DNA of 64,000 nucleotides, from positions 1 through 64,000 of the forward strand of contig JBCDMB010000008.1 in NCBI GenBank assembly GCA_038744685.1. Reading direction: 5' to 3'. The stretch comes from Verrucomicrobiota bacterium (lineage in GTDB: Bacteria; Verrucomicrobiota; Verrucomicrobiia; Opitutales; Puniceicoccaceae). Below are positions 9,238 through 19,129 of this stretch, in pieces; position 1 is the first letter of the stretch, and every line of letters begins with the position of its first letter. The notes beneath the pieces were generated by a model that saw nothing but the letters and a program-made list of their open reading frames with translations, was not told the origin of the DNA and ran no database searches. The translations under genes were made by a program, and so were the position numbers.

Positions 9238-10245
9238 CTAGATACCACTGGGGAAGATTGTTCGGCTCCCATCATTCCCGGTAAAGATAAACTCGGCCTC
9301 TGGATACGCATCCCTTAGCGAAGCCAGTCCTTTTGGCCCAAGGACAAAAGCTGCCGTAGCCAACGCGTCAGCCATCATACAGCTCGGTGCAATCACACTC
9401 ACACTGTAAAATGACGCATCGCGCTCCATCGGCGTCCCAGTCGACGGGTCCAGAATATGCGTAAGGTACTCACCATCGATTCTCTTGCTCAAGTAGCCTC
9501 CTCCACTAGTCGCTATCGATTCATCTGTAAGTGAGATCGGGTCTAACTCTTGCGCATCGTCTCTCACAGACTCAATCCTAACAGACCAAGGGTTTCCAGA
9601 TCCATTTTGCCCTTGAGCTCTAAGCTCCCCTCCAAGCTCGATCAAAAAATTCTCTACACCTTCGTTTGTAAGCACTTCAGCAATCGCATCGATTGCGTAG
9701 CCTTTGGCGACCGCAGAACAGTCTATCTCAACGCCGTCCTTTGTCTTACGAATCCGCTTCTCATTTTCATCGAAGACAACATTCCGATAATCCACCAGCC
9801 CCTTAAACCTGTCGATTTCCGCTGGCTCTGGAGCAACAACCTTCTGTCCTCTGGGCGACGCAAACCCCCACGCCTTAACCAGCGGATAAATCGCTGGATT
9901 AAGCGCTCCCTCACTTAACTCAGCCACCTTGATCGAACATGCGAGGACCGAAGAAGCATGCGCAGGAACTGGCAGGGAAACGCCTGCCGGCAATCGATTG
10001 AATTCCGAAATCCAAGAATCGCTCTCCCATGTCGAAAGTTCCATCGCGATGGAATCCAAGAGACCCTTAATTGAAATGCCCAGGCGCGCATTCACGTCTG
10101 AGTCCACGCCCAAAGCCAAAACGCGAAAAGTCGTTCCCATAGTCTCACCCGAAATCACTTCCGGATCGTTCACAGGTTTCCGACCGCAGCCACCAAGGAC
10201 CAGGAACCCGAGAATCGAGGCAGTGAGTGACACCGTGAGACGCAT
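9238..10245 (-). CDS. apbE: FAD:protein FMN transferase, lipoprotein
   Basis: A 335-aa ApbE. It transfers FMN from FAD to a Thr or Ser of extracytoplasmic flavoproteins such as Nqr/Rnf subunits. The lipobox LGGC with C20 predicts an outer-surface lipoprotein. Conserved blocks are GETMGTTFRV, VEIDCSAVAKGYAID (FAD/Mg binding), LIELGGELRAQG, SIATSGGGY, THILDPSTGTPM and MADALATAAFVLG. Length is normal for the family. It is divergent from the ABC exporter; the membrane protein at 12448-13566 is a possible client. No nqr or rnf genes are in the window. Confidence 0.95.
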   Translation of the reverse strand: MRLTVSLTASILGFLVLGGCGRKPVNDPEVISGETMGTTFRVLALGVDSDVNARLGISIKGLLDSIAMELSTWESDSWISEFNRLPAGVSLPVPAHASSVLACSIKVAELSEGALNPAIYPLVKAWGFASPRGQKVVAPEPAEIDRFKGLVDYRNVVFDENEKRIRKTKDGVEIDCSAVAKGYAIDAIAEVLTNEGVENFLIELGGELRAQGQNGSGNPWSVRIESVRDDAQELDPISLTDESIATSGGGYLSKRIDGEYLTHILDPSTGTPMERDASFYSVSVIAPSCMMADALATAAFVLGPKGLASLRDAYPEAEFIFTGNDGSRTIFPSGI

Positions 10246-10370
10246 GAGTCGGAAAGAAACGGTAAACCTAACGGGTTACAAACTCTGGCAATATAGACCA
10301 AAAGGACAATAGCCGTCCAAAGCGGTATCCGGTATCCTCACTAACTACCATCCAGCGGAATCGTCAATTG

Positions 10371-12143
10371 ATGAAAGCTCCACGCCCCAGCATCCTTCAG
10401 TTCCTTCTTCAAGGAGTCAGTACAGCAAAAGTCACGCTCGGCCTGATGCTCGTATTTCTCCTCCTCGACGGCCTATTTCAGTCCCTCGTTCCGATCGCGC
10501 TTCGCAATGCAATCGATACCCTCGTTGCAAGAGAAACCCCCAACCAGGAGGTATGGAGCACGATTCGCTTCGGCCTGATCATCTCATGCGGGTGGATACT
10601 ATCGGCTATCATCCAACGCTACTGTTCGACTAAATTAACCACTGTGCTTTCGATCCATACCCGGCTCGATCTTTACTCGCACCTGCAAAAAATGGGGCTC
10701 GATTTCTTTCACCGCAACAAAGTCGGTGACCTAACGACGCGCCTCAACGAAGACGTCGAAATTGCTACCAAGACGCTTTTCGAAACCCTCCAGTTTATCA
10801 TCTGGGCGATGGCACTCTTCATTCCCTCAGCTATCGCCATGTTTTTGCTCAACCGTGCGCTCTTCGGAGTTTTCTTGGGAATCTGCGGCTCTCTCATCAT
10901 TGCCCTAGCCATTTGCGTTCCCTACTTCCGACGCAAAGAGAAAGCCATTCGGGACCAGCAGGGTAAAATCAACGCCCTCGTCACCGAACACATCCAATCG
11001 ATGGTGCTGATAAAAAGCCACTCGCGCGAGGACTCTTCTTACGAACAAGTGGGCGAGGAGATGACCACCTTCATGGGCATGCGCCTTAAGACATCGAAAC
11101 TTATGGTCACCCTTTCCGGATGCATCAACGGGTTCATCGGTGCCGTCGCACCAACTATTCTCATCGTTACCGGCCTCATGCTCCAGAAACATGGCGTCAC
11201 TGCAGGGGTTATTGCGGCTTTCTTTGCCTACTGGCTGGTCATTTCCGGGCCGATCAAACTCCTTGTCCAGCGTTTCAATTTCATTTTGCCAGCCTTCGCC
11301 TCCTACGACCGGATCATGAGTCTCTACGAGGAGGTGCCACAGGTTCAGGACTGTGACAAACCGGTTCCTCTCGACGAAGTTGACAGCAGTATTCACTTCG
11401 AGGACGTCACCTTTGCCTACAGCTCAAATTTGTCCCGAAAGGTCATCCGCAATTTCTCTCTTTCGATTCCAACCAACGAGAGCATTGGACTGGTTGGCCA
11501 GACAGGTGCTGGGAAATCGACCCTGACCAACCTGATCATGCGCTTTTACGATCCCATTGAAGGGCAAATCCGCATCGGCGAGACCGACATTCGTCACGTA
11601 AAGCGTAGCGACCTCCACGAGCATATCGCACTGGTCCTACAAGACCCAATTATTCTAAGCGGAACTGTCCGAGAGAATCTCAGGTTCATACGGCCCGAAG
11701 CGACTGAAGACGAGATGATCTATTGTCTGCAACAAGCCAAGGCTTGGCGATTTGTCCAAAGCCTACCAGAAGGACTCGATTGCGAGATCGGTGAACGAGG
11801 CGTGCGCCTCTCCGGGGGCCAGCGCCAACGCTTGGCGATCGCCTCGGCATTCCTCAAAAACCCGTCTATCATGATCTTCGATGAGGCGACCAGCGCTCTC
11901 GACTCCAAGACAGAATCGGAGATTCAGGCTACTCTAGACACTCTGCTAAAGGGCAGGACTTCCCTCGTTGTTGCCCACCGACTTTCGACCATCGTCAACT
12001 GCGACAAGATCGCCTTCATCGAAAAGGGTCAACTCGCCGGCTATGCGCCGCACGAAGAACTGATGCGGACCCTACCCGCCTATCGTGATCTCTGCGCAAA
12101 ACAATTCATTGAACCAACCAAGTCTCAAACAGCTGCAGTTTAA
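10371..12143 (+). CDS. ABC exporter, fused permease and ATPase (MsbA/lipid-exporter-like)
   Basis: About 590 aa: a six-helix exporter membrane domain (about 15-310) followed by an ATPase domain. Walker A GLVGQTGAGKST lies at about 370-381, the ABC signature LSGGQRQRLAIA near 480 and Walker B IMIFDEATSALD near 500. A half-transporter of this form works as a homodimer to export lipids, drugs or peptides. TTG at 10368 and ATG at 10371 are both possible starts; ATG is used. A clear terminator follows at 12166. The cargo is unknown; the neighbours (ApbE and a flavin-linked membrane protein candidate) do not settle it. Confidence 0.92.
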   Translation: MKAPRPSILQFLLQGVSTAKVTLGLMLVFLLLDGLFQSLVPIALRNAIDTLVARETPNQEVWSTIRFGLIISCGWILSAIIQRYCSTKLTTVLSIHTRLDLYSHLQKMGLDFFHRNKVGDLTTRLNEDVEIATKTLFETLQFIIWAMALFIPSAIAMFLLNRALFGVFLGICGSLIIALAICVPYFRRKEKAIRDQQGKINALVTEHIQSMVLIKSHSREDSSYEQVGEEMTTFMGMRLKTSKLMVTLSGCINGFIGAVAPTILIVTGLMLQKHGVTAGVIAAFFAYWLVISGPIKLLVQRFNFILPAFASYDRIMSLYEEVPQVQDCDKPVPLDEVDSSIHFEDVTFAYSSNLSRKVIRNFSLSIPTNESIGLVGQTGAGKSTLTNLIMRFYDPIEGQIRIGETDIRHVKRSDLHEHIALVLQDPIILSGTVRENLRFIRPEATEDEMIYCLQQAKAWRFVQSLPEGLDCEIGERGVRLSGGQRQRLAIASAFLKNPSIMIFDEATSALDSKTESEIQATLDTLLKGRTSLVVAHRLSTIVNCDKIAFIEKGQLAGYAPHEELMRTLPAYRDLCAKQFIEPTKSQTAAV

Positions 12144-12165
12144 GGGACCCGCAGACGAAGATACT

Positions 12166-12193
12166 CACACTGATATTAAGTGTGTTTTTTTTT
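12166..12193 (+). terminator. Rho-independent terminator after the ABC exporter
   Basis: CACACT-gatatta-AGTGTG (12166-12171 and 12179-12184) is followed by nine T. It begins 22 bases after the stop codon of the exporter, as expected for its intrinsic terminator. Confidence 0.75.
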
Positions 12194-12262
12194 GCGAGGT
12201 GTTTAGGTGAATGACTGGCTCCGTCCCGTCCGTATCGTATCGGTAGGACGACCACTCCACCG

Positions 12263-12286
12263 CGCGGACCACGCTGCCTGTCCGCG
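12263..12286. repeat. G+C-rich hairpin element in the 12144-12447 gap
   Basis: CGCGGAC (12263-12269) and GTCCGCG (12280-12286) form a perfect 7-bp stem flanked on both sides by near-identical ACTCCACC blocks. The surrounding 300 bases hold no convincing gene. The form resembles the small palindromic repeats that are dispersed in related genomes, but only this copy is seen in the window. Confidence 0.45.
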
Positions 12287-12447
12287 ACTCCACCGAGCTC
12301 GAGGTTCGATAAACTCACCGCCCATAGCAAGTCGAAGAGCCGAAGTCCGAAGCTCTCAAAGCGGAGGAGGAAAGTGTTCCCTCCCGAAGCTCTATTGAAT
12401 TACCCCGTGGATTTTATCGCACCACCCGAATCTAGAAAGGTCCTGTC

Positions 12448-13566
12448 TTAGAGCGGTCCGGATTCGTAACGGGAGAACTCCTCTTCCTCTTCATTCTGTG
12501 GCTTCGGCAAATCGACCTGCATCAAGATCTTTTCGACGATCTGTTTCGCCGTCGTCATATCGCTCAAGTCATAGTTTATCTCACCCGTAGTATTGTTGCT
12601 GGTAGAACTATGGCCTGCGGCCGTCATCAGAAACCAACGCTGGTCATCGTCTGGAAACACGTAGGCCTCGTAAACAATCGAGGGCTGCCCAATACCCTCC
12701 CGGTTGAAATAGTCACCACTCTCAGACTGTTCATGATGAAAAATCTGATTCGGATCATCCGGCGCGTTGACTTCGACAAAAACGGAAAACGGCATGCCCT
12801 GGTACTTTAAATAGGTCTCCATCGAGAAGTCCTGAATTGGAGTTGCTGAACTTACTCCGTCCACGTCCTCAGCAAGTGGTTCTTTCCCAAGTATGTCTTT
12901 ATACCGTGAATACCAAATCGGCAGCACTTCTTCCCGGGTGAAGGTCTCCCCACCCCATTCAAACTCGTTCGCGAAAGCCGCCGACTGCGAAACAAAAAAA
13001 GTTTCAAGGACGGTGCCATCTTCAGCCTCAGCCCAAATCGCGATCTGCGGATACCGACCGTCGAGCGGTTGACCGCTCCCACCTCCTTCGGGAAACTCAG
13101 GACCCCACTCGAGCTCCAGACGGATGCTCGCATCTTCGTCAGTCAGCCGTTTCACCTGCACGCCGTTCTGCAAAGGTTCAAAGGCCGTCCGGGCGTTACT
13201 GCGAAAGATCTCACGCTGGTGTCGCGACTCATAGCTGCGATCCACAATCGTTTTGACAGGCTCCCAATCGTAAATTGAGCCCACGAGCCAAAACCCCCAA
13301 AAAAGGAGAACTGCTGCAAGCAGCAGGACCGGATTCCTCGAGGGCTTTTTCTTTCTCCCGCGGTTCTTCATCAGCCCCGCAAAGTATTTACCCCTCCCCA
13401 TCAAGTGCAGGCCAACAAAGACCAGCATTCCAAAGCCAAAGATGATGTGGACCCGTGTCGTGACTAAATCAAAAGGAAGAAAAAATCGCGACAGTCCGCT
13501 GAAAACCAGCGTGCTGAAAAAGAACAGCAGCGAGACATTCACGAAGCTATTGAAGAATAGTTTCAC
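12448..13566 (-). CDS. Membrane protein, DUF4405-like N-terminus with large extracytoplasmic domain
   Basis: A 372-aa protein. Two hydrophobic helices at about 4-55 include histidines ([18 protein letters not shown]), as in cytochrome-b-like DUF4405 proteins. A basic loop RGRKKKPSR is followed by a third helix at about 79-97. The remaining 270 residues face outward and include [18 protein letters not shown], which resembles DUF2271 domains often found beside ApbE and PepSY proteins. A role in extracytoplasmic flavin or heme redox chemistry is inferred from this and from apbE 2 kb away. A flavinylation motif was not securely located. It is transcribed alone, convergent with the exporter. Confidence 0.65.
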   Translation of the reverse strand: MKLFFNSFVNVSLLFFFSTLVFSGLSRFFLPFDLVTTRVHIIFGFGMLVFVGLHLMGRGKYFAGLMKNRGRKKKPSRNPVLLLAAVLLFWGFWLVGSIYDWEPVKTIVDRSYESRHQREIFRSNARTAFEPLQNGVQVKRLTDEDASIRLELEWGPEFPEGGGSGQPLDGRYPQIAIWAEAEDGTVLETFFVSQSAAFANEFEWGGETFTREEVLPIWYSRYKDILGKEPLAEDVDGVSSATPIQDFSMETYLKYQGMPFSVFVEVNAPDDPNQIFHHEQSESGDYFNREGIGQPSIVYEAYVFPDDDQRWFLMTAAGHSSTSNNTTGEINYDLSDMTTAKQIVEKILMQVDLPKPQNEEEEEFSRYESGPL

Positions 13567-13814
13567 AGGAATACGACGATCGAGGCGGAGAATAAGCGAA
13601 TGACTTCAGGGGCGAGAAAATTGAGAAGATGAAAAATGGTCGCCTCAAACGTCAAACTCGAGCGGAACCACACCGAACAATACGGAGTTTGAGAGCAATA
13701 TCCAATCAGCCAAAAGAACTACTTGAGGATTCCCCGAACTCATCAGAGCCAACAACGCACCAGAAAGAACACCGGAGTGATAAGAAACTCTGTAGGCCTT
13801 TGGGGGAGATCTTC

Positions 13815-15371
13815 CTACTGATAGCGGGGAAGTATCTCCAAGAGCTTCTCACGCTCCTCGCGATGAGTATCCGGCACCGAACTCCAATCCTTGATCTGAG
13901 GGTAATTATGATAGTCGACTGGCTCCTCCGATACGTCCCACCAGCGGCCATTACCATCCCGCATCACATGTTGCCCGCGGATAATCTGATCGCGGCCCCG
14001 ATAGGAATAGATGTATTCGCGAGGCCGTGCTTCATCCCCAAAAAGGAAAGGCACAAGGCTCACCCCGTCGTATTCATAGTCCTCAGGGATCTCAAAGCCA
14101 GCCAGCTCGGCGATCGTTGGCCACATATCGACAATACTCACGAGAGCTTCCTGCTGACCTTCTTTGCTCATTCCGGGCGCGTAGATAATCATCGGTACGT
14201 GGCAGCCCATCTGCCGGTCTGCACTGTTTTTTCCGTAACCACCCGAACCGTTGTCCGCAGTGATGATGAAGATGGTGTTGTCGAGAACGCCCAGCTCTTT
14301 GAACTTCTCCACATACTGCCAAATCTGGAAATCCATGTATTCGATATGAGAATCCATCCCCGGTTCTGTGACGGTTCCATGGGTATCGTAGTTCCAGCGG
14401 TCACCAGTTATCTTAGCTGGATTATAAGTGTAGGCCTCTCCATCCCATTCGATGATCGGCGTGCCAGGCCAGCTCGACTCAGGATGCATGTTGAGGAAAT
14501 CGTATTGGTCGTGGCCAAGGTGGGAAGCGTGATAGATGAAGAACGGCTTTCCTTCGGCGTGGGTGCGCTCGATGAAATCCAATACGAACTCCATCTCGAG
14601 GTCTGGGCCGTAAGTGCTCACACCAAAATTCTCTTGGGCTTCAGGAGTATTGGGCCACCAGACTAGCTCGTCAGGAGTGGAGGGATGATTCCAAAGCCGG
14701 ACGTTTGGTTGCCAGTACCAACTGTCCTGCGAGTAAGTCTTTTTCGAGATCGCTTCGCCCGTATCCTTGTTCCTTAGACCGACACGTTCTCCGTCCTCCA
14801 CAATGTGATCGAGCTGGAAGTCGCTGTGGGGATTCTCTGGCTCATGCAGCATACCCGGAGTGATCATGACTTCATCGAAACCAAACTCCCCGTAATCTCC
14901 CGAAAGATGAAACTTCCCCACCCAGTAGGTTCCGTAACCCTCCTCGCTTGCCAGGTGGCTCAGAAGCAGCGGTGAACTTTCGTAAATATGCCAGGCATCA
15001 TTCCAGCCTCCCGGTTGTGGCACACGTTTGATGTCACGGTTGCTCCACCAGCCGTGACGGTTTGCATAGCGGCCTGTCAGGATCATCGCCCGGCTCGGCT
15101 TACAGAGCGTCGCAGCCCACGCCGTTTCAATCCAGACCCCTTCATTCGCCAATCGATCCATTACAGGAGTTCGGGCGCGGAACTGAGGGTCAGAGGTGGC
15201 TCCACGTTCCGGCGGACTCCACTCCGGAGTGCCGTAGATCGCGAACTCCCGCGGACTGATGTCGTCTGCAAAGTAGAGGACGATGTTCGGCCTGCTCCCT
15301 TCCAGACCATTCGCGGTCGTCCCGCTCAAGATGAGACAAGGCAGAAGCAGACCTACCCTCGCCAGTCGCAT
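13815..15371 (-). CDS. Secreted sulfatase, family S1
   Basis: A 518-aa formylglycine-dependent sulfatase with a signal peptide (residues 1 to about 22). [13 protein letters not shown] supplies metal ligands, and the maturation motif CKPSR lies at 90-94. [24 protein letters not shown] and [16 protein letters not shown] are further family blocks. It has a longer insertion before the cysteine motif ([17 protein letters not shown]) than the other sulfatases here. It starts 3 bases after the stop of the FAD oxidoreductase gene, so it is the last gene of the probable operon that begins with GH16 at 22958. The substrate is unknown; the operon context suggests a sulfated galactan or uronic polymer. 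Confidence 0.93.
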   Translation of the reverse strand: MRLARVGLLLPCLILSGTTANGLEGSRPNIVLYFADDISPREFAIYGTPEWSPPERGATSDPQFRARTPVMDRLANEGVWIETAWAATLCKPSRAMILTGRYANRHGWWSNRDIKRVPQPGGWNDAWHIYESSPLLLSHLASEEGYGTYWVGKFHLSGDYGEFGFDEVMITPGMLHEPENPHSDFQLDHIVEDGERVGLRNKDTGEAISKKTYSQDSWYWQPNVRLWNHPSTPDELVWWPNTPEAQENFGVSTYGPDLEMEFVLDFIERTHAEGKPFFIYHASHLGHDQYDFLNMHPESSWPGTPIIEWDGEAYTYNPAKITGDRWNYDTHGTVTEPGMDSHIEYMDFQIWQYVEKFKELGVLDNTIFIITADNGSGGYGKNSADRQMGCHVPMIIYAPGMSKEGQQEALVSIVDMWPTIAELAGFEIPEDYEYDGVSLVPFLFGDEARPREYIYSYRGRDQIIRGQHVMRDGNGRWWDVSEEPVDYHNYPQIKDWSSVPDTHREEREKLLEILPRYQ

Positions 15372-15374
15372 AAA

Positions 15375-18300
15375 CTACTCGTTGTAGGCTCTGATTTCGT
15401 AGATCCGGGCCGAGGGATCCCCGTTCGTCTTATCAATCATCACCCGAATCTTCGATGTCTCGACTGTATCAAAACGGTCGATACACCGGCGCATGTAATT
15501 CCCTTCTCTCTCGGCGACGGTTACCCAATCACTTCCGTCGAAGTATTGAACCCGGTAATCACTCACACAAGTCGGTGGCATTCGATGCTCATCGAGGAAC
15601 TCCCAAGTAATGTAGCGCTTTACATCAAGGTCCGTATCGAAGGTAAGGTAGACAGAGTTGACCGCCTTCTTTTCACCAAAGTCCAACTCGAGCCATTGCG
15701 GCATCGCTTGACTAGGGTCCGACTTCCACATATTGTCTGGCACGTGCTCGTTTCCTATGTACATGAGCATCTCGTCATTCATCGGACGGATAAAGCCGTC
15801 AATTGCGTTCTCAGGACCGTCCGCTTCGCTCATACTACTGGACGCGGAGATACTAGCAGTCCGAGCCAAATCGTTTGGGTCGGTATTCGCCATGTGAAGA
15901 ATGGTCAAATCATCCTTCATCAACTGCTGCTGGAGATCCGACATGTCTTGAGGTGAGTTGACAATCTCCCGTGGTGTAAGGTCTCTCTTCACACACATGG
16001 CTGCCGCAGTGCCGATGACCTGACCCATTTGACCTGTAGTTTGTTGGACCCGCGCGCTACCTAGTGCCACAGCGGATACTGAAACATTGCGGCCAGCCAT
16101 AAACATATTGGGAACATTCTTGGAGTACAACATACGAAGCGGCATGGAAGCGGGCTCAATGTTGTCTTCGTAGTCATAAGGACTCTCTGGTGAGAAAATT
16201 CCCAACGGGTGGTGAACATCGAGCTTCCAGGTAAAGTAGGTGATACGATCCGGGAAGATCTCGCGGTTCACGAGGTGGTTTTGGTTGACGACAATGTCAC
16301 CGACCAAGCGTCGTGTTTCACGTTTCGCATTGGTGACCGGAATGTAGAAGAGTTTATAGTTCTCCGCCTTGTCCGCCAGCGGTGAGTAGTTCTTGATCCA
16401 GTTGTAGTAGGACATGCTGGCAAGCAGCAGGTCATCGCGCGCCCACTCCGGATCCCAAAGGTCATCGTTGCGACCGTGGTTTTCCGTCCACCAGCTTCCC
16501 GCGCGGTAGCCGTTCTCAAAACGAGGACGCTTCAGGTAACCCGGTTCGTTCTCCCTCATGTCGTAGAACCACTCTTCTTCGTTGTGGGCAATCGGCTCAC
16601 CCATGTCGATCGCCTGATAGCCAAGTATCGAGTGTTGCATCAACGAACCACTCATCGTGATGTTGCTGGCAACATCTTTAGCGTCTTTCTCACCCCACTT
16701 TTCCTTGGTCTCGCGACCGATCATATACTGCGCTCCCGCATAGAAACCCAGCCACGCATCACCCGTGCAGTCTGCAAAGAAGTCTCCGTGGTAACGGGTG
16801 CGACTACCGTCCAGCATATTGAAGGCAGTAACCGAAGTGATTCTGTTGTCCTCATCGATTGAAGCCGCGTACACGTGAGTGTTTAGGAAGACGGTTACAT
16901 TAGGCTCGTTTGCCAGTCCCACTTCGGAGCCAGCCGCCCACTTTTGGTTGTAACCAAACGCAGCGATTCGTCCAAACTCCTCGTTGAGTCCCGACTCTCG
17001 GCCTCGACCCATACTCGAGCCACCCGACATCGGCACTCCCATTTCGGAGCTGTTGTTTCCACCAACCATCGGGCGGTTTTGAATCAACGCGACTTTTACA
17101 CCGTTTCGGGCTGCGGCAATTGCTGCGTTTGTTCCTGCGGCACCGCCACCAACAACGATGAAGTCAAAGTGTCCCATATCCTCGATAGGCTCCGGACCAA
17201 CAAATTTACGGCGCATGCCGATGTAGTCATCCTGCTCCCGACTAGGAACAAAATCCATGTCTTTGGTGAGGATAATCACGTCACATCGGCCATAAAAACC
17301 GGTAAGATCCTCCAGCTCGATAGTCGTGGGTCCGTCTAGGTCAAACACTCCTCCGTCCTCCCAAACCCAAAGACGCTGGTCAGATTCGCCGAAGGTCTTA
17401 TCCGCCTTCTGCCCGTTGACCAAGACGTTAAATGTTCCCGGGGCATAGCCTCCAGCCAACCAATTCTTGGTGCGCACCCACATACGATACTCCCCGGCAT
17501 CGGGCACCTCGATTGTTGTTTTTGCGTTTTCAACCGTCTTGTGAAGACCCGCAGCCATCAGGTAGGGAGAACCCATTTCCGGAACAAACTGGGTATCCAT
17601 CCACCAGCCACCGTAATCGTCAAAGTCTTCGGTCTCGATCCACAGAGTTCCCGGTACAAGATTACCCGGGTCTTGCTTTGCCCACTTCTCGTAGAAGGAT
17701 GTAAACATGTTGTTGTTGCGCTCCACATTGAACATGCCATTGCGGAAGGTCTCGAGAATCTCGGATTCGCTCAACGCATCCGCAATCAGGCGGACCTCAT
17801 CGATTGTCCCCGCATACTTGCTACGGCCTTTAATGGACCCTAGCTGGAGAGGCATCCTGCTTTTAGAGATCTTTTTTCCCGAACCAACAGCCTTTTCGTT
17901 GGCAAGTTTACCATCGATGAAAACCTTCATGAATTCCCCGTCGTAAGTGCCAGCAAAATAAGCCCACTTTCCTGCGGGCCATTCACCAATTGGCGCTGAG
18001 ACGGTCTCCTTTTTTCCGTCCAGCCAAAGGTTGAACGTAATCTCCTTCTCCGGTCCGAGATGCAATGAGTAGGCTCCCTCGCGGTTGAGGACTGTCGGAC
18101 GATCCGGGTAGCGCGGATTCCAGGGCTTCAACCATGCATCAATCGTAATGCTATCTTCGATATCCAGACTGGCGTCACGACCGAAGTCGACATTCCCACC
18201 CGTATTCACCTGCAGTCCAGACTCCAGAACACCCTGCGCCCAGCGAACCGACCGACCTTGGCCGTGATTCTCGTAGGAAGAGCTGTCGAGAAGTTCCACA

Positions 18301-18422
18301 CCATTACCGTCATCCATACGCCAATAGCCGCGGACATCAGGGTCGCTCGCAAACGCAACCGAGGAAAGTTTTAGAACGAGTACAACAAGCAGCCCGTCAC
18401 GGATGAAGATGGGTATTTTCAT
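15375..18422 (-). CDS. Giant secreted FAD-dependent oxidoreductase with LamG-, CBM- and discoidin-like domains
   Basis: A 1015-aa protein. Residues 1-26 are a signal peptide. Residues 28-230 are a concanavalin/LamG-like jelly roll ([25 protein letters not shown]). About 258-392 is a second beta-sandwich, carbohydrate-binding in style ([26 protein letters not shown]). The FAD_oxidored core starts at [16 protein letters not shown] (dinucleotide site 425-430) and contains [10 protein letters not shown] and [11 protein letters not shown]. About 880-1015 is an F5/8 type C (discoidin-like) domain ([30 protein letters not shown], split here by function, ends [10 protein letters not shown]). FAD_oxidored proteins are frequent in polysaccharide loci, but their reaction is usually unknown. 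It lies between the LuxR-type regulator and a sulfatase in one operon. Confidence 0.88.
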   Translation of the reverse strand: MKIPIFIRDGLLVVLVLKLSSVAFASDPDVRGYWRMDDGNGVELLDSSSYENHGQGRSVRWAQGVLESGLQVNTGGNVDFGRDASLDIEDSITIDAWLKPWNPRYPDRPTVLNREGAYSLHLGPEKEITFNLWLDGKKETVSAPIGEWPAGKWAYFAGTYDGEFMKVFIDGKLANEKAVGSGKKISKSRMPLQLGSIKGRSKYAGTIDEVRLIADALSESEILETFRNGMFNVERNNNMFTSFYEKWAKQDPGNLVPGTLWIETEDFDDYGGWWMDTQFVPEMGSPYLMAAGLHKTVENAKTTIEVPDAGEYRMWVRTKNWLAGGYAPGTFNVLVNGQKADKTFGESDQRLWVWEDGGVFDLDGPTTIELEDLTGFYGRCDVIILTKDMDFVPSREQDDYIGMRRKFVGPEPIEDMGHFDFIVVGGGAAGTNAAIAAARNGVKVALIQNRPMVGGNNSSEMGVPMSGGSSMGRGRESGLNEEFGRIAAFGYNQKWAAGSEVGLANEPNVTVFLNTHVYAASIDEDNRITSVTAFNMLDGSRTRYHGDFFADCTGDAWLGFYAGAQYMIGRETKEKWGEKDAKDVASNITMSGSLMQHSILGYQAIDMGEPIAHNEEEWFYDMRENEPGYLKRPRFENGYRAGSWWTENHGRNDDLWDPEWARDDLLLASMSYYNWIKNYSPLADKAENYKLFYIPVTNAKRETRRLVGDIVVNQNHLVNREIFPDRITYFTWKLDVHHPLGIFSPESPYDYEDNIEPASMPLRMLYSKNVPNMFMAGRNVSVSAVALGSARVQQTTGQMGQVIGTAAAMCVKRDLTPREIVNSPQDMSDLQQQLMKDDLTILHMANTDPNDLARTASISASSSMSEADGPENAIDGFIRPMNDEMLMYIGNEHVPDNMWKSDPSQAMPQWLELDFGEKKAVNSVYLTFDTDLDVKRYITWEFLDEHRMPPTCVSDYRVQYFDGSDWVTVAEREGNYMRRCIDRFDTVETSKIRVMIDKTNGDPSARIYEIRAYNE

Positions 18423-18499
18423 AGTCGAGTATTGAGGATGAGGAGGAAGATACCAGTAGCCTCGAATCCAGCCAATCGACCAAAAGAACTATGCCACCC

Positions 18500-19129
18500 T
18501 CAGACCCTCAAAATCCCCCGTTTGAACGCGATGATGACTGCCTGTGTCCGATCGGCTGCCCCCAGTTTCTCGCGAATATTGGTGATGTGGATCTTGACCG
18601 TTGAGAGAGAGATGTCGAAATAGTCGGCCAGCTCCTTATTGCTCTTCCCTTCTCCTAGAAGCTTCAGCACCTCAAGCTCACGGGGTGTCAACTCCTCCTG
18701 CTTCTTTCGGGATTCGACTTTCTCCTGAATAGAGGCAGGAAAAAACGTCCCTCCTGCTGCCACCTCATGAATCGCTTCCATTACATCCTCAACCGCACCC
18801 GCCGTCTTTGAAAGATAGCCCTTCACACCGGCTTGAAACGCTTTCCAAACTTCTTCTTCCGACTCATAGACCGAATAGAGGATAATCTTGGCATCCGGTG
18901 ATTCCTCCAAGATATCCCGCGTGCATTCCACACCGCTTCGACCCGGCATCCGGTAGTCCATTACAACGACATCGGGATTGTTTTCGCGATAAACGGTCAG
19001 TGCTTCCTCCGAATTGGCCGCACCACCAACCGAAGTCAGACCGGACTCCAAATCGATCGCGCCAATCAACCCAAACCGAAGAAGCGCGTTATCGTCGACG
19101 ACCATCACCTTTGTCTCGCCTCTACTCAT
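18500..19129 (-). CDS. NarL/LuxR-type response regulator
   Basis: A 209-aa two-component regulator. The receiver domain (about 6-120) has the acidic pair D12/D13, phospho-acceptor D58 in [10 protein letters not shown] and the conserved lysine K108. A LuxR helix-turn-helix occupies about 145-205 ([37 protein letters not shown]). It overlaps the upstream sensor kinase gene by 8 bases, so the pair is translationally coupled. The operon position between GH16/SDR and FAD oxidoreductase/sulfatase suggests that it controls this polysaccharide operon. Confidence 0.95.
   Translation of the reverse strand: MSRGETKVMVVDDNALLRFGLIGAIDLESGLTSVGGAANSEEALTVYRENNPDVVVMDYRMPGRSGVECTRDILEESPDAKIILYSVYESEEEVWKAFQAGVKGYLSKTAGAVEDVMEAIHEVAAGGTFFPASIQEKVESRKKQEELTPRELEVLKLLGEGKSNKELADYFDISLSTVKIHITNIREKLGAADRTQAVIIAFKRGILRV

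Noticed and set aside
12106-12330. Minus-strand frame of 74 codons after the ABC exporter
   Set aside because: It spans the terminator and the G+C-rich hairpin, so it is a chance open frame over a repeat.
13629-14666. Long plus-strand open frame (345 codons)
   Set aside because: It is wholly antisense to the well-supported sulfatase at 13815-15371 and has no family features.
14988-15956. Long plus-strand open frame (322 codons)
   Set aside because: It is antisense to the sulfatase and the FAD oxidoreductase, both of which have clear motifs.
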